In this document: positions 32,984 through 42,598 of the stretch, one piece after another
How the letters are laid out: every line of letters starts with the position of its first letter
Position numbering within the stretch: the stretch's first letter is position 1
DNA from: Duganella sp. 1411
GTDB taxonomy: Bacteria; Pseudomonadota; Gammaproteobacteria; Burkholderiales; Burkholderiaceae_D
Length of the DNA stretch: 64,000 nt
Assembly (NCBI RefSeq): GCF_017833525.1
Contig: NZ_JAFICD010000002.1
Span: forward strand, 310,001-374,000
Direction: 5' to 3'
The notes under the pieces: generated by a model
Databases searched by the model: none
Told to the model about the DNA's origin: nothing
What the model saw: the letters and a program-made list of their open reading frames with translations, nothing else
Translations under genes and position numbers: made by a program

Positions 32984-35463
32984 TGGCGACTCCACTGCGT
33001 TTGCACAAGGCGCCGCCGCGCGTGCCGCACGGCGCCGGGCCGTCGCTGTCATGGGCCCTCGGCCTGCGCCCCGGCGAAATCGCCATCGATGCCGCCGCCT
33101 GGCTGGCGCGCTTCGCCGCCCGGAACGTCGGCCTGGCCGCTACCCTCGCCGTGATTGGAGCGCTGTTTGGCCTGCAGGCGCTGGCCCTTCTGCGCGCGCC
33201 CGCGGGCTGGCTGCCGGCCACCATCACCATCGCGCTGGCACCCGGCGAGACCATCACGCTGGGCCAGCGGGAACTGGCCGCGCCGCAGACCGACCGCGCC
33301 CACCTGTCGCTGCGCCGCGATGCGCGGGACGGTTGGATGCTGCGCAATATCAGTCCGTCCAAACAAGTCGTCCTGTTGCGTGACGGCGCCGAACAGCGCA
33401 TGGGCAGCGAGGCGCTGCGTGCGGGGCAAAGCTTCCAGATCGACGGCGCGCTATTCAACGTGACGTCCTCCGATGCGGGCGCCATCGTCTTTAACCGCGA
33501 CGGCCACACGTGGCGCTATGACGGCGCGGTGCTGTACCGTGACGGCCTGGCGCAGTCCAACTGCCCCGACGCGCGCCTCTCCGGCCGCGCGCTGTCGCTG
33601 TGGAACCGCGCCATGCCGACGATGCTGACGATCGCACGACCTTTGTCCTTCGGCGGCAATCTGTACTGCGGCAACCGGCTTGGGCTGGCGCAGACCACGC
33701 CCGGAGCGGCGCAACTGGCGCGCGTCAACGGTCGCCTGGAGCTCTCGGCCGGCAATCCGGATGGCGACCGCGCCTCGGTGCTGGTGCACGCCGAAGGCGT
33801 CCAGATGGATTTGCGCCGGCAGGAGGCGTCGCTGCGCGGAGTGGGTGCGATGATCGTCGGCCACACGCGTTTTCAGTTGGCGCCAGCCGGCGACCGGTTG
33901 ACGCTGACGCCCAGCCGCCACGTCAACCTGTTCAACGTGCCGGACTTGAAGCTGCCGGCGGCGGTCAACTGGCAGTGGCAACAGCGCTCGCTGTGGAATA
34001 GCGGCCACGCCAACGCGCTGTGGGGCGCCATCGCCGTCTGCCTGGCGTGCGTCGCAGTCAGCGCGGCGGGCGCCGTGGCTTCGCACGGCATTTGGCTGCG
34101 GCGCGCGGCTTCCGGCGCCAAGCTGCTGGGCGCCGCCACATTGCTGATCGCCGGCGTCTCCGCGTTGATTTCGCAACGCGCCGGCATGCCGCCCAGCGCC
34201 GCGTTGTCGATGCTGCTCGGCGCCTGCGCGCTGCTGCTTTGGCTGACCTTTCCCGGGCGTCTGGCCCTGCTGACGGCCGCCGGCGTCGTGCTGCTGGCCG
34301 TCGGCCTGCTGGCCCAGTTGGAGCTCGGCCTCGGCGCGCCGCAAACGTCATGGCTGCGCTACTACCAGAAAAGCGCCGCCATGCTGGCGATAGGCGCCGG
34401 CCTTGGCGGCCTGCTGCGCGTTTGGGCGTGGCACCAGGCCAGGCGCGCCGCGCATCTACAACAGCGCGCCATCGAGTGGACGCTGGCGACGTTCGCCGCC
34501 GTCGCGCTGGCGGCGCTGGCCGCGCAGGTGCTGTGGGGCGACGAAACCGGCGTGTTCGACCTGCAGCCGGTGGAACTGGCCAAGCTGGCGTTGACCACCC
34601 TGACCGCGCATTGCCTGGCGCTGCGCTTCGGCTGGCACAGCGAAACCCGGCATCCGGCCGACCACGGCGCGCGCTGGCTGCGGCTGATCGCGCCGGCGCT
34701 GCTGTTTATCGCCCTGCTTGGACTGTCGCTGGTGCAGGTCGACGACTTCTCGCCGCTGATACTGCTGCTGGTGTGGAGCACCGCCATGGCGTTGGCCTAC
34801 GCGGTCGCCGCCCGCCACCGGCTGCTGACGGCCGCTCTGGTCGCGGTCACGCTGAGCGCCGTCGGCGCCGTGGTCTACCTGCGCCTCGCCGGCACCGACG
34901 ACTTGATACGCTGGGGCTTCTACGCCGACCGCTTCCTGGTGTGGCTGAACCCCGCCGAACATCCGCACACCGGCCAGCAACTGCTGCTCGGCGCGCGCGC
35001 CATCGGCGAAGGCGGCTGGCTGGGGGCCGACCACTGGCTCGGCCTGCGCGCGCTCGGCCAGCCGGCCGGCGGCGTGGTCCAGATTCCGGCGGTGCAGGAC
35101 GACTTTGCCGCCACCTTCTTCATCAACCGCCACGGCCTGGCCGGTGCGCTGCTGCTGTGGGGCGTGCAGGCGGCCTTCCTGACCGGGATCGTGCTGACCG
35201 CGCTGCGCGCCCACCAGGCCGGCGCCAGCGCCCGCAACTTCCGCCAGGCCTGGTCCGGCCGCTTCCACTATTTCGCGCTGTGCGGCGGCGGCGCCTTCGT
35301 GCTCGGGCATTTTCTGCTGTCGTGGGGGACCAATCTGGCGATCTTCCCGATCATGGGCCAGCCGATGAGTTTTCTGTCGGCCGGCGGCAGCCATCTGCTG
35401 TTTTTCCTTTGCCCCCTGCTAGCGTTTAGTGCGATCAGCGCGCAATCTTTAGAAGGAGACTGA
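32983..35463 (+). CDS. FtsW/RodA-type SEDS protein with extra periplasmic domain
   Basis: An 826-aa membrane protein. TM1 lies at about residues 48-70, followed by a roughly 270-aa extracytoplasmic beta-rich region with an FHA-like feel (HLSLRRDARDGWMLRNIS), then about ten transmembrane helices from residue 345. The C-terminal part resembles FtsW/RodA glycan polymerases: IPAVQDDFAATFFINRHG aligns with the catalytic-loop PEAHTDF, retaining Asp706/707, and the end SFLSAGGSHLLFFLCPL matches the conserved GG-S segment. Typical FtsW proteins are about 400 aa, so this is twice as long. It probably polymerises lipid II with a partner PBP. Confidence 0.78.
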   Translation: MATPLRLHKAPPRVPHGAGPSLSWALGLRPGEIAIDAAAWLARFAARNVGLAATLAVIGALFGLQALALLRAPAGWLPATITIALAPGETITLGQRELAAPQTDRAHLSLRRDARDGWMLRNISPSKQVVLLRDGAEQRMGSEALRAGQSFQIDGALFNVTSSDAGAIVFNRDGHTWRYDGAVLYRDGLAQSNCPDARLSGRALSLWNRAMPTMLTIARPLSFGGNLYCGNRLGLAQTTPGAAQLARVNGRLELSAGNPDGDRASVLVHAEGVQMDLRRQEASLRGVGAMIVGHTRFQLAPAGDRLTLTPSRHVNLFNVPDLKLPAAVNWQWQQRSLWNSGHANALWGAIAVCLACVAVSAAGAVASHGIWLRRAASGAKLLGAATLLIAGVSALISQRAGMPPSAALSMLLGACALLLWLTFPGRLALLTAAGVVLLAVGLLAQLELGLGAPQTSWLRYYQKSAAMLAIGAGLGGLLRVWAWHQARRAAHLQQRAIEWTLATFAAVALAALAAQVLWGDETGVFDLQPVELAKLALTTLTAHCLALRFGWHSETRHPADHGARWLRLIAPALLFIALLGLSLVQVDDFSPLILLLVWSTAMALAYAVAARHRLLTAALVAVTLSAVGAVVYLRLAGTDDLIRWGFYADRFLVWLNPAEHPHTGQQLLLGARAIGEGGWLGADHWLGLRALGQPAGGVVQIPAVQDDFAATFFINRHGLAGALLLWGVQAAFLTGIVLTALRAHQAGASARNFRQAWSGRFHYFALCGGGAFVLGHFLLSWGTNLAIFPIMGQPMSFLSAGGSHLLFFLCPLLAFSAISAQSLEGD

Positions 35464-35466
35464 ATC

Positions 35467-37056
35467 ATGCCGATCTATGTCCAACACGAAGTCCTGGGCC
35501 GCATTCCCGACGTTTTCAACGGCGAGGCGATCTGGCAGGCTCCCGGCCTGGCGCTGTTCTCGCGGCGCCCGCTGCTGCGCGACCTGCTCGAGCGCAGCCC
35601 GCGCGAGCACAAGGGCCGCGCCGCCACCCGCTGCTTCTCGCACGTGACGCTGATGCTGCCGCAGGAGGACGTCGACGACGATTACCACCTCACGCGCGGC
35701 GCCCGCGCGCGCGACCTGGCGCAGACGTTGACGGCCCTGCATCAAAAGGACTTCGGCGACCTGCTCGGGGGCGACCAGGTGCGCTACGACGTGGTCGGCA
35801 CCGAGGCGCTGGCGCCCGGCGAGATCGAGGTCAAGTTCGGCCACGCGGTCTATCTGCCGGCGGCCGATGAAAAAATCCTGTTCAATGTCAGCGTTTCGCG
35901 CGACAGCGCGATCTGGCATCCGGTCTGCCCGATCTATCCGAACCAGCGCCTGGCGCTGATCGGCGGCGAAGGCGGCGCGGCCAGCGTGATCGCGAGCGGC
36001 TGGCCGTTCGGCCCCGAAGGCGCGATCCTGATCATCAACGACGGCCCGGATGCGGCGCCGGTGGTGCAGATGCGGCCCAAGGATGCCCTCGAATGCCGCT
36101 TCGATCCGCGCAGCGGCTACCACACGATCAAGTCATTGCGCGAGGTGCCGGGCGGCAGCCCGCGCCTGCTGTTGAAGATCGAACGCGCGTCCGGCGCGCC
36201 GATGCGCACCCAGGCCGGCGCCAGCGAGGGTATCAGCATCAATCCGGCGCCGGTGCGGGCTGCAGCGCCAGCCGCCCACGCCGGCCCGGCCAGGCCGGCC
36301 GTATGGCAAAGCCGCGCCGACGGCGCGCCGCTGGAACTGACCGCCGTGCCGGTCAGCCACAAGCCGGCCAACAAACCCGGCGAGAGCGACGCCACCTACG
36401 CGCCGCTGTCCCAGCAGCGCGTGAACCTGGTGGCGCTGGCCCTGCCGCGCCTGAGCCGCTACCGCGACACCGGCGCCCAGACGATGGAGCTGCCGTTCGA
36501 CCGCGCGCTGGCCTTGTCCGCCGACGCGGCGCCGGTGATCAGCTTTGTGGTCGACGCGGCCGACGAACTGTATGCCTGCACCGCCGAAGGCCGCCAGCGC
36601 ATCGCCGCGCCATCCACCTTCACGCCGGTCGATGGACGGGCGATCCGGCTGCTGCCGGCCGCGCCGGAAATGGCCGACCGCTATCGCGCCCTGCTCTGCC
36701 TCGCGCAGCCCGTCGGCGCGGCGGTGGCCGGCGGCGCGCGCTTTACCTTCGGGCGCAATTCGCCGATGCTGTCGGCCCTGCGCCTGCTCGACTCGCCACG
36801 CTTCATCAAGCGCGCCGACGGCGTCAACGCCGCCAGCGCGGACCGCATCGGCCTGTCGCGCAACGCTTTCAGTTTTGAAGCGACTCCGGATGGCTACAAG
36901 ATCGGCCGGCTGACCGCCACCCAGGCGCTGTATCACCTCGACGAGAAGATGGCGTTCGTCGCCAGCATCGGCGATGCCGGCAGCGACGCGCCGTATCTGC
37001 TGCCGACCGGTCATCATCTGGTCGCGGGCCACTACGTGCTGCGTTTCGACGCCTAG
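35467..37056 (+). CDS. Unknown protein with C-terminal FHA-like segment
   Basis: A 529-aa soluble protein starting MPIYVQHEVLGRIPDVFNG. I do not recognise the N-terminal domain, which includes a helical acidic part and a beta-rich middle. A Pro/Ala linker (about residues 250-300) leads to a C-terminal region with ARFTFGRNSPMLSALRL and SRNAFSFEATPDGYKI that resembles an FHA fold. It sits three bases after the FtsW-like gene and nine before the SH3b gene, so it is part of the operon. A phosphothreonine-binding adaptor is possible but unproven. Confidence 0.6.
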   Translation: MPIYVQHEVLGRIPDVFNGEAIWQAPGLALFSRRPLLRDLLERSPREHKGRAATRCFSHVTLMLPQEDVDDDYHLTRGARARDLAQTLTALHQKDFGDLLGGDQVRYDVVGTEALAPGEIEVKFGHAVYLPAADEKILFNVSVSRDSAIWHPVCPIYPNQRLALIGGEGGAASVIASGWPFGPEGAILIINDGPDAAPVVQMRPKDALECRFDPRSGYHTIKSLREVPGGSPRLLLKIERASGAPMRTQAGASEGISINPAPVRAAAPAAHAGPARPAVWQSRADGAPLELTAVPVSHKPANKPGESDATYAPLSQQRVNLVALALPRLSRYRDTGAQTMELPFDRALALSADAAPVISFVVDAADELYACTAEGRQRIAAPSTFTPVDGRAIRLLPAAPEMADRYRALLCLAQPVGAAVAGGARFTFGRNSPMLSALRLLDSPRFIKRADGVNAASADRIGLSRNAFSFEATPDGYKIGRLTATQALYHLDEKMAFVASIGDAGSDAPYLLPTGHHLVAGHYVLRFDA

Positions 37057-37064
37057 GAGCCGCG

Positions 37065-37547
37065 ATGGAAACGGCAAAACTCTACGCGCCCTGCGCGTTC
37101 GCGGCTGGACTGGCGATTACGCTTTTCCTGGCTGCCTACCTGACGCCACGCCAGTGGTGGCGCCGCGCCAACGCGCGCGCGCTGCTGATCATGGTGGTCG
37201 GCGCATGGGGTTTCGGTAGCCTGATCCTGTACGCCGTCCAGGGCACGCGGCCGGTCGCGGCGGGCACGCTGGACAACGCGGCGGCGCCCGCGCCGGCCAG
37301 CGTCACTCCCGACCCGCCGAACGCGCCGGACCTCATCGCCGGCCGCCCCTTCCAGGTACACCGCGACCTGAACCTGCGCGCCGCCGCCGGGGTGCACGCG
37401 GCGCGCCTGGTCACCGTGCCGGCCGGCGCCACCGTCACGCCCACCGGCGCGCGCGAAGGCGACTGGTGGCAGGTGAAGACCGGCGTGGACGGCCACCAAA
37501 AAACCGGCTGGGTCAGCAGCTTGTGGCTGCGCCGGGGCGGCGAATGA
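37065..37547 (+). CDS. SH3b membrane protein
   Basis: A 160-aa protein with two N-terminal transmembrane segments (about residues 8-26 and 38-58) and a C-terminal bacterial SH3 domain (NLRAAAGVHAARLVTVPAG, GDWWQVKTG, KTGWVSSLWL). SH3b domains commonly bind peptidoglycan. The C-terminal domain should face the periplasm. The stop overlaps the PP2C start codon (ATGA). Confidence 0.75.
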   Translation: METAKLYAPCAFAAGLAITLFLAAYLTPRQWWRRANARALLIMVVGAWGFGSLILYAVQGTRPVAAGTLDNAAAPAPASVTPDPPNAPDLIAGRPFQVHRDLNLRAAAGVHAARLVTVPAGATVTPTGAREGDWWQVKTGVDGHQKTGWVSSLWLRRGGE

Positions 37548-38677
37548 CGCATCCGTTCATCGCACCTCCGCCGCCGCCCTCGCACGGTTCCGCGCCGGCT
37601 TCCGCGAGCGCCGGTTTTTCGGCTAAGCTGTGGCCTTTCGGATCCCGCGCCGCGGCGCCCGCCACGATGACACGAATCACCGACATGCTGGACTTCGGCC
37701 CCGGGCTCGACATCGCCGCCCGCAGCAGCGCCAGCATCAGCAAACTGCAAGTGCCGGAGAACCAGGACAACCTGCTGGTCGTCGACGCCAGCGGCCGCGC
37801 GGTGTTCCTGCGCGACCAGGCCGCCCAGTCGACCACGATCGCGGGCTGGCCGGCCGGCCACGTGCGCCTGGCCGTCATGGACGGCATGGGCGGCCACGGT
37901 CACGGACGCGAGGCCGCCGAAGCCGTCGCCGCCGGCCTGCTGCGCGTGCCGGCGTGCCGCACGCTGGAGGAACTGTCCGCTCACCTGGACCGGCTGCACG
38001 CCGAACTCCAGCAGCGCTTCAGCCAACCGGGCGACAGCGACAGCTTCCGACGTCCCGGCACCACGCTCACGCTGCTGGAGATCCCGCCCGGCCGCACGCC
38101 GATGCTGTACCACGCCGGCGACTCGCGCCTGTACGAGATCACCGCGCAGACGGTACGGCCGCTGACGGTCGACCACGTGCCGGCGACCTGCTTCGCCATG
38201 CATGGGCTGCTGGGCGAGGACGAATGGTGGCAGCAGGTGCACGGCGAGCACCGGCCGCAGATATCGCAGGCCTACATCCTCGGCAACGCCTTCGCCAATC
38301 CGCAAGTGCTGGAGGACGACCTGCTGCCGCTGGACGCGGCCAACCTGCCGCCGTTCCTTGGGCATCTGGCCGACCGCAGGGCGTTGACGGTGCGCGCCGA
38401 CGCCACCTATTTGCTAGCCACCGACGGCTTCTGGTCGTGCGGCCGCCCGCTGCCATGGACCGCGCGCTGGCCGGCGCTGATGGTCCGGCCGGGCCACTCG
38501 GCCGGCGCCGCGCTCGACGCGTTGTTCAATGATTACGCCGACCATCCGCCGGCCAACCTCCACATCGACAACGTCACCGCCATCGTGCTGCGTTTTACGC
38601 GGCCCGCGCCGGCGCCGGGGCTGCGCAATCTTGACGAAACGGCACTGCCGGCCGCATCAATCCCGCCGCATTTTTGA
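37544..38677 (+). CDS. PP2C-family Ser/Thr phosphatase
   Basis: A 377-aa protein with a Pro/Ser-rich N-terminal 45 aa and a complete PP2C domain: NQDNLLV, MDGMGGHGHG, GTTLTLLEI, HAGDSRLYEI, ATDGFWSC and DNVTAIV, with the metal-binding Asp residues all present. It should reverse phosphorylation by the kinases of this cluster. The ATG at 37544 overlaps the preceding stop. No transmembrane segment is seen, unlike PstP. Confidence 0.85.
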   Translation: MTHPFIAPPPPPSHGSAPASASAGFSAKLWPFGSRAAAPATMTRITDMLDFGPGLDIAARSSASISKLQVPENQDNLLVVDASGRAVFLRDQAAQSTTIAGWPAGHVRLAVMDGMGGHGHGREAAEAVAAGLLRVPACRTLEELSAHLDRLHAELQQRFSQPGDSDSFRRPGTTLTLLEIPPGRTPMLYHAGDSRLYEITAQTVRPLTVDHVPATCFAMHGLLGEDEWWQQVHGEHRPQISQAYILGNAFANPQVLEDDLLPLDAANLPPFLGHLADRRALTVRADATYLLATDGFWSCGRPLPWTARWPALMVRPGHSAGAALDALFNDYADHPPANLHIDNVTAIVLRFTRPAPAPGLRNLDETALPAASIPPHF

Positions 38678-38815
38678 GCGCCGGCGCGGGCCAAGTGTTG
38701 CGTCTTGATCGCGTCATATGCTGTAGGGCAAAAATATGCCGATCAGATGCGGGTTTGGTTGCCACGGAGCGCGTAAACCGCATAAACTGACAGGTATTCC
38801 ATCGGTCGGTACGCC

Positions 38816-40378
38816 ATGAAAAAATGCAGTAATGCCCAGCATCCGCATTGCACCTACTGGGTCATGCCTGGAGAACAAGCTTGCGAAGGCGGTCACGCCC
38901 AAGCCGAGCCCTCCAGCTATGACTTGCTCAGTGCCGTGCGCAGCGCCCGCGCCGCTGGCCCGGCGACGACGCTGGCTGCCGCGCCGACCGCCCCCACCGT
39001 CACCGCCATTCCGCTTACCCCAGCCGCCGGCGCGCCGTCGCACTACGCCCGCCCGCTGCAACGCGCCCAATCGGAGCGCCCGCAACTGCATATCAGCGGC
39101 TTCGATCCGCGCGCCGCCGGCGGCCGTCAAACGCTGAAGATGGAACTGCGTGGCATGCCGGACGCCTGCGCCCCGCAACTGACGCTGCAACTGCAATCGG
39201 ACCTGATCCCCGACGGCGCGGCGCGCCAGCAGTTCGTGCGCGCCACCAATGGCGAATGGCGCCCGGTGTTCGTCGAGTTTTCGTCGCGCGGCAAAGAGCA
39301 CGGCCAATACCAGATCAGCATCGACCTGCTGAGCCAACATGCCGGCATGGCGGCCCGCAAATGGGTGTGCACCTTCGTCATCCTGGTGCCGCGCCTCGAC
39401 GCCACGCTGACCGAGATCCACCGCATCTTCCTGAGCACCCACAAGAACGTACGCGTGATGGCGGACGACGCCTCCATCGCCCGCGTCAGCGCGCAAGGCG
39501 GCGACAGCCTCGATATCGACGTCACCGCCCGCAACGCCGGCATCGCGCACCTGGACTTGAACACGCCGGCCGGCAAAGTAGACCTGGGCTTCTCGACCAT
39601 CGCCTGGGACGAGGACCTGATCGAGATCGACATCCCCGTCACCAGCGCGGTCCATCCGCACGCCAGCCGCGCGGCCAGCATGGTCAACGCCGCGCCGGAA
39701 AGCGGCGCGCAGCGCCAGATCCGCCTGTTCGCGATGGAGGAATGCGTGCTGGGACGCTTCGAACTGGTCGATCCCGAATCCGACATCATGCTGACCCACT
39801 ACACGGCCGACGGCCAGGACACCAACGGCCTGACGCGCCGCCTGTCCGGCCGCCACGCGGTGATACGCCGCTGCGGCCAGGGCTTCGAGATCGAGGACGT
39901 GTCGCGCTACGGCATCCTGCTCGACGGCGTCTGGCCGGGCAAGCACAAGCCGACCACGCTGCGCCTGGGCATGCGCATCGAGCTAAGCGCCAGCATCAAG
40001 GGCATCGTCGTGCTGTCGGTGTCGGCCACCATGCCGCACGGCGTGATCCTGCACCGCATCGACCAGGGCGCGAACGCCGAATGCTTCTATGTGCTGATGC
40101 CGGAGACGCATCCGGGCTACCCCCTCAAATCGTTCGCGGCCGCGCCGCACGCCGCCGCGCTGCCGTTGCTGCTGCACCGCGACGGCGGCTTCTGGCACCT
40201 CGACCAACTGACCGGGAAGGAGACCGCGCTGGCGCCGGGCGTGTCGCTTGAAAAACTGAGCCGCATCCCGCGCCACAGCCGCTTCGCCAGCGATCCGTAT
40301 CCGGAGCACTGGATCATCCGCACCGGCGGCACCGACATGCACAGCACCGTCGCCGCTGGCGACATGCATACCGCCTAA
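38816..40378 (+). CDS. FHA-domain protein with N-terminal Cys/His cluster
   Basis: A 520-aa protein. The first 27 residues contain Cys4, Cys12, Cys23 and His residues that could bind zinc. The central beta-rich part is unrecognised. A canonical FHA signature RRLSGRHAVIRRCGQGFEIE, DVSRYGILLDG (about residues 342-370) gives phosphothreonine recognition. It lies 138 bases after the PP2C gene and probably binds targets of the clustered kinases. It ends with a four-base overlap against the converging LysR gene. Confidence 0.72.
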   Translation: MKKCSNAQHPHCTYWVMPGEQACEGGHAQAEPSSYDLLSAVRSARAAGPATTLAAAPTAPTVTAIPLTPAAGAPSHYARPLQRAQSERPQLHISGFDPRAAGGRQTLKMELRGMPDACAPQLTLQLQSDLIPDGAARQQFVRATNGEWRPVFVEFSSRGKEHGQYQISIDLLSQHAGMAARKWVCTFVILVPRLDATLTEIHRIFLSTHKNVRVMADDASIARVSAQGGDSLDIDVTARNAGIAHLDLNTPAGKVDLGFSTIAWDEDLIEIDIPVTSAVHPHASRAASMVNAAPESGAQRQIRLFAMEECVLGRFELVDPESDIMLTHYTADGQDTNGLTRRLSGRHAVIRRCGQGFEIEDVSRYGILLDGVWPGKHKPTTLRLGMRIELSASIKGIVVLSVSATMPHGVILHRIDQGANAECFYVLMPETHPGYPLKSFAAAPHAAALPLLLHRDGGFWHLDQLTGKETALAPGVSLEKLSRIPRHSRFASDPYPEHWIIRTGGTDMHSTVAAGDMHTA

Positions 40379-41280
40379 CGTATTTTCAGCTGCGCCTTCA
40401 GCTGATCCAGCAGCGCAGCGACCTTGGGCGACATCGGGCGCACCAGCGGCCATACAATGTGCAGCGGCAGCCCGTCGATGGCCCGCTCCGCCATCACCTC
40501 CACCACCGCGCCGGACGCCAGATGGTCCCGCACCAGCCACGTCGCCAGTTGCGCCACGCCCATGTCGGCCAGCACCGCCGTCATCTGCGCCTCGCCGTCG
40601 CCGGCCATGATCCTGTGTTCCATCGTGCGGCGCTCTATCTGCCCGCCGGCGGACGAGAACAGCCACGGGCTGGCGGTGCCGTCCGCGCGGCCATAGACGA
40701 CGCAATCATGCGATGCCAGGTCGGCGATATCGTGTGGCGTGCCGCGCCGGGCCAGATAGGCCGGCGTGGCGCAGAAAATCAAGCGCTCATCGCCCAGATG
40801 GACGTGGCCCAGCGACGCCGGCCAGTGCGCCGGGCCGCCGATGCGCACCGCCAGATCCAGCCCCTCCTCCTGGACGTCGACAAAGCGGTCGGTGAAGCTG
40901 ACCTGCGGCCGCAGATTGGGATACTGGCCGCAAAAACGCAGCAGCTCCGGCATCACACGCATGCGGCCGAAGGTCGCGGGCAAGCCGAGTACCAGGCGCC
41001 CGGCCGGCTCGGCGTCCTGCGCCAGCGCGGCTTCGGTTTCGCCCAGTTCCATCAGCACGCGCCGGCAGGTCTCGTGGTATTTGCGGCCGGCGTCGGTCAA
41101 CAGCAGGCTGCGCGTGCTGCGCTCGAACAGCCGCACGCCAAGGCGCGCCTCCAGCCGCGCCAGGCTTTTGCTGACGGCCGAGCTGCTGAGCCGCAGCCGG
41201 GCGGCGGCCACGGTGAAACTGCCGGCGTCGGCGGCCTCCACGAAGTAGGCGATGTCTTTCAGATGGTCGGAAGCGTGCAT
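40375..41280 (-). CDS. LysR-type transcriptional regulator
   Basis: A 301-aa LysR regulator with HTH segment FTVAAARLRLSSSAVSKSLARLE and an effector domain of the CrgA-like sort (TDRFVDVQEEGLDLAVRIG). It is divergent from the SDR gene with a 100-base gap that holds an ATCAATTGAT palindrome, so it probably controls that gene. Confidence 0.87.
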   Translation of the reverse strand: MHASDHLKDIAYFVEAADAGSFTVAAARLRLSSSAVSKSLARLEARLGVRLFERSTRSLLLTDAGRKYHETCRRVLMELGETEAALAQDAEPAGRLVLGLPATFGRMRVMPELLRFCGQYPNLRPQVSFTDRFVDVQEEGLDLAVRIGGPAHWPASLGHVHLGDERLIFCATPAYLARRGTPHDIADLASHDCVVYGRADGTASPWLFSSAGGQIERRTMEHRIMAGDGEAQMTAVLADMGVAQLATWLVRDHLASGAVVEVMAERAIDGLPLHIVWPLVRPMSPKVAALLDQLKAQLKIR

Positions 41281-41295
41281 TTTTCGCGAATAAAA

Positions 41296-41312
41296 TTCAT
41301 CAATTGATTGAA
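41296..41312. promoter_or_regulatory. Candidate LysR operator
   Basis: TTCATCAATTGATTGAA, a near-perfect 17-base palindrome around ATCAATTGAT, lies between the divergent LysR and SDR genes in an AT-rich setting, as expected for a T-N11-A LysR site. Confidence 0.5.
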
Positions 41313-41380
41313 ATCTTATCGTAAATACGAATTCCCTTCGCGGCTATCATGGTTTATCGCTTACTTGAAGGAGTCTTCGC

Positions 41381-42451
41381 ATGACAAATACCGCATTGAT
41401 CGTCGGTGCCAGCGGCGTGACCGGTAGCGCGCTGGCCGAGCGGCTGCTGGGCGGCGGCTGGTCGGTCCTTGGCCTGTCGCGCGGGCGCACGCCGCTGCCG
41501 GCCGGCGTCGAGCCGATACGCGCGGACCTGACCTCGCGCGACGAGGTGGAACGGGCGCTGGCCGGGCGTGCCGTCACCCACGTGTTCTTCACCGCGTGGG
41601 CGCGCCAGGCCAACGAAAAGGAAAACATCCGCGTCAACGGCGCGATGGTCGGCCACGTGCTCGACGCGCTGCATGAGGCGGCGACGCTGAGGCACGCGGC
41701 GCTGGTAACGGGGTTGAAGCATTATCTCGGGCCTTTCGAGGCGTATGCCACCGGCGCCGTGCCGGAAACGCCGTTCCGGGAGGAGCAAGGACGCAAGCCG
41801 GTCGAGAATTTCTACTACGAGCAGGAAGACCGCATGTTCGCGGCGGCGGCGCGCGGCGGCTTTAGCTGGAGCGTGCATCGGCCGCATACGGTGATCGGCT
41901 ACGCGGTGGGCAACGCGATGAATATGGGGTTGACCCTGGCCGTTTATGCGACGCTGTGCAAGGAGTCCGGTGCGCCGTTCGTGTTTCCGGGATCGGCGGC
42001 GCAGTGGAACGGGTTGACGGATATGACCGACGCGCGGCTGCTGGCGGCGCATCTGGAATGGGCAGCCACCAGCGTTGCCGGCGCCAATGAGGACTTCAAT
42101 GTCGTTAACGGCGATGTGTTTCGGTGGAAGTGGTTGTGGCCCAAGCTGGCGGAGTATTTCGGCGTCGAGGCGGCGCCGTTCGACGGGGTTGTTCAGCCGT
42201 TGGAGGGCAGGATGCATGACGCGGCGCGCGTCTGGAAGGAGATCGCGGCCAGGCACGGGCTGGTGGAGGCCGATGTCGGCAAGCTGGCGTCGTGGTGGCA
42301 TACCGATGCGGACCTGGGCCGGCCGATGGAGGTGCTGGCGGATATGACCAAGAGCCGTAAGGCGGGCTTTCTGGCGTATCAGAGCACGCCGGATGCGTTC
42401 TTTGATTTGTTCGGGCGGCTTAGGGCGGAGCGTATCATTCCGGCCGGCTGA
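41381..42451 (+). CDS. SDR-family NAD(P)-dependent enzyme (PRISE-like)
   Basis: A 356-aa extended SDR. The Rossmann motif GASGVTGSALAERL is N-terminal, and VTGLKHYLGPFEAY, then FYYEQED and SWSVHRPHTVIGYA match the progesterone 5-beta-reductase/iridoid synthase-like (PRISE) group, which reduces enones. GAAGGAG precedes the ATG. Control by the divergent LysR gene is likely. The natural substrate is unknown. Confidence 0.82.
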   Translation: MTNTALIVGASGVTGSALAERLLGGGWSVLGLSRGRTPLPAGVEPIRADLTSRDEVERALAGRAVTHVFFTAWARQANEKENIRVNGAMVGHVLDALHEAATLRHAALVTGLKHYLGPFEAYATGAVPETPFREEQGRKPVENFYYEQEDRMFAAAARGGFSWSVHRPHTVIGYAVGNAMNMGLTLAVYATLCKESGAPFVFPGSAAQWNGLTDMTDARLLAAHLEWAATSVAGANEDFNVVNGDVFRWKWLWPKLAEYFGVEAAPFDGVVQPLEGRMHDAARVWKEIAARHGLVEADVGKLASWWHTDADLGRPMEVLADMTKSRKAGFLAYQSTPDAFFDLFGRLRAERIIPAG

Positions 42452-42483
42452 CGCCGGGCTGGCATCGTTGGCGGCTCATAGAT

Positions 42484-42575
42484 GGCGGATTACGCTTCGC
42501 TAATCCGCCCTACGTGTTTCCGTGGTGTCCCTCGGAGACACGTAGGGCGGATTAGCCGGAACGGCGTAATCCGCC
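42484..42575. repeat. REP-like palindromic pair, copy 2
   Basis: CTAATCCGCCCTACGTG at 42500-42516 has its exact inverse at 42539-42555; each is extended into a GGCGGATTACG-type half, making two mirrored hairpins separated by 22 bases. The orientation is the opposite way round from copy 1. It lies between the SDR and pirin genes. Confidence 0.8.
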
Positions 42576-42598
42576 GAGAGCCGCCAGCGGCGCATCAC

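Noticed and set aside
31946..40378. Kinase/phosphatase/FHA genes as a type VI secretion locus (PpkA/PppA/Fha)
   Set aside because: No Tss structural genes (TssB/C/J/K/L/M, Hcp, VgrG) are present; the partners are SEDS and PBP proteins.
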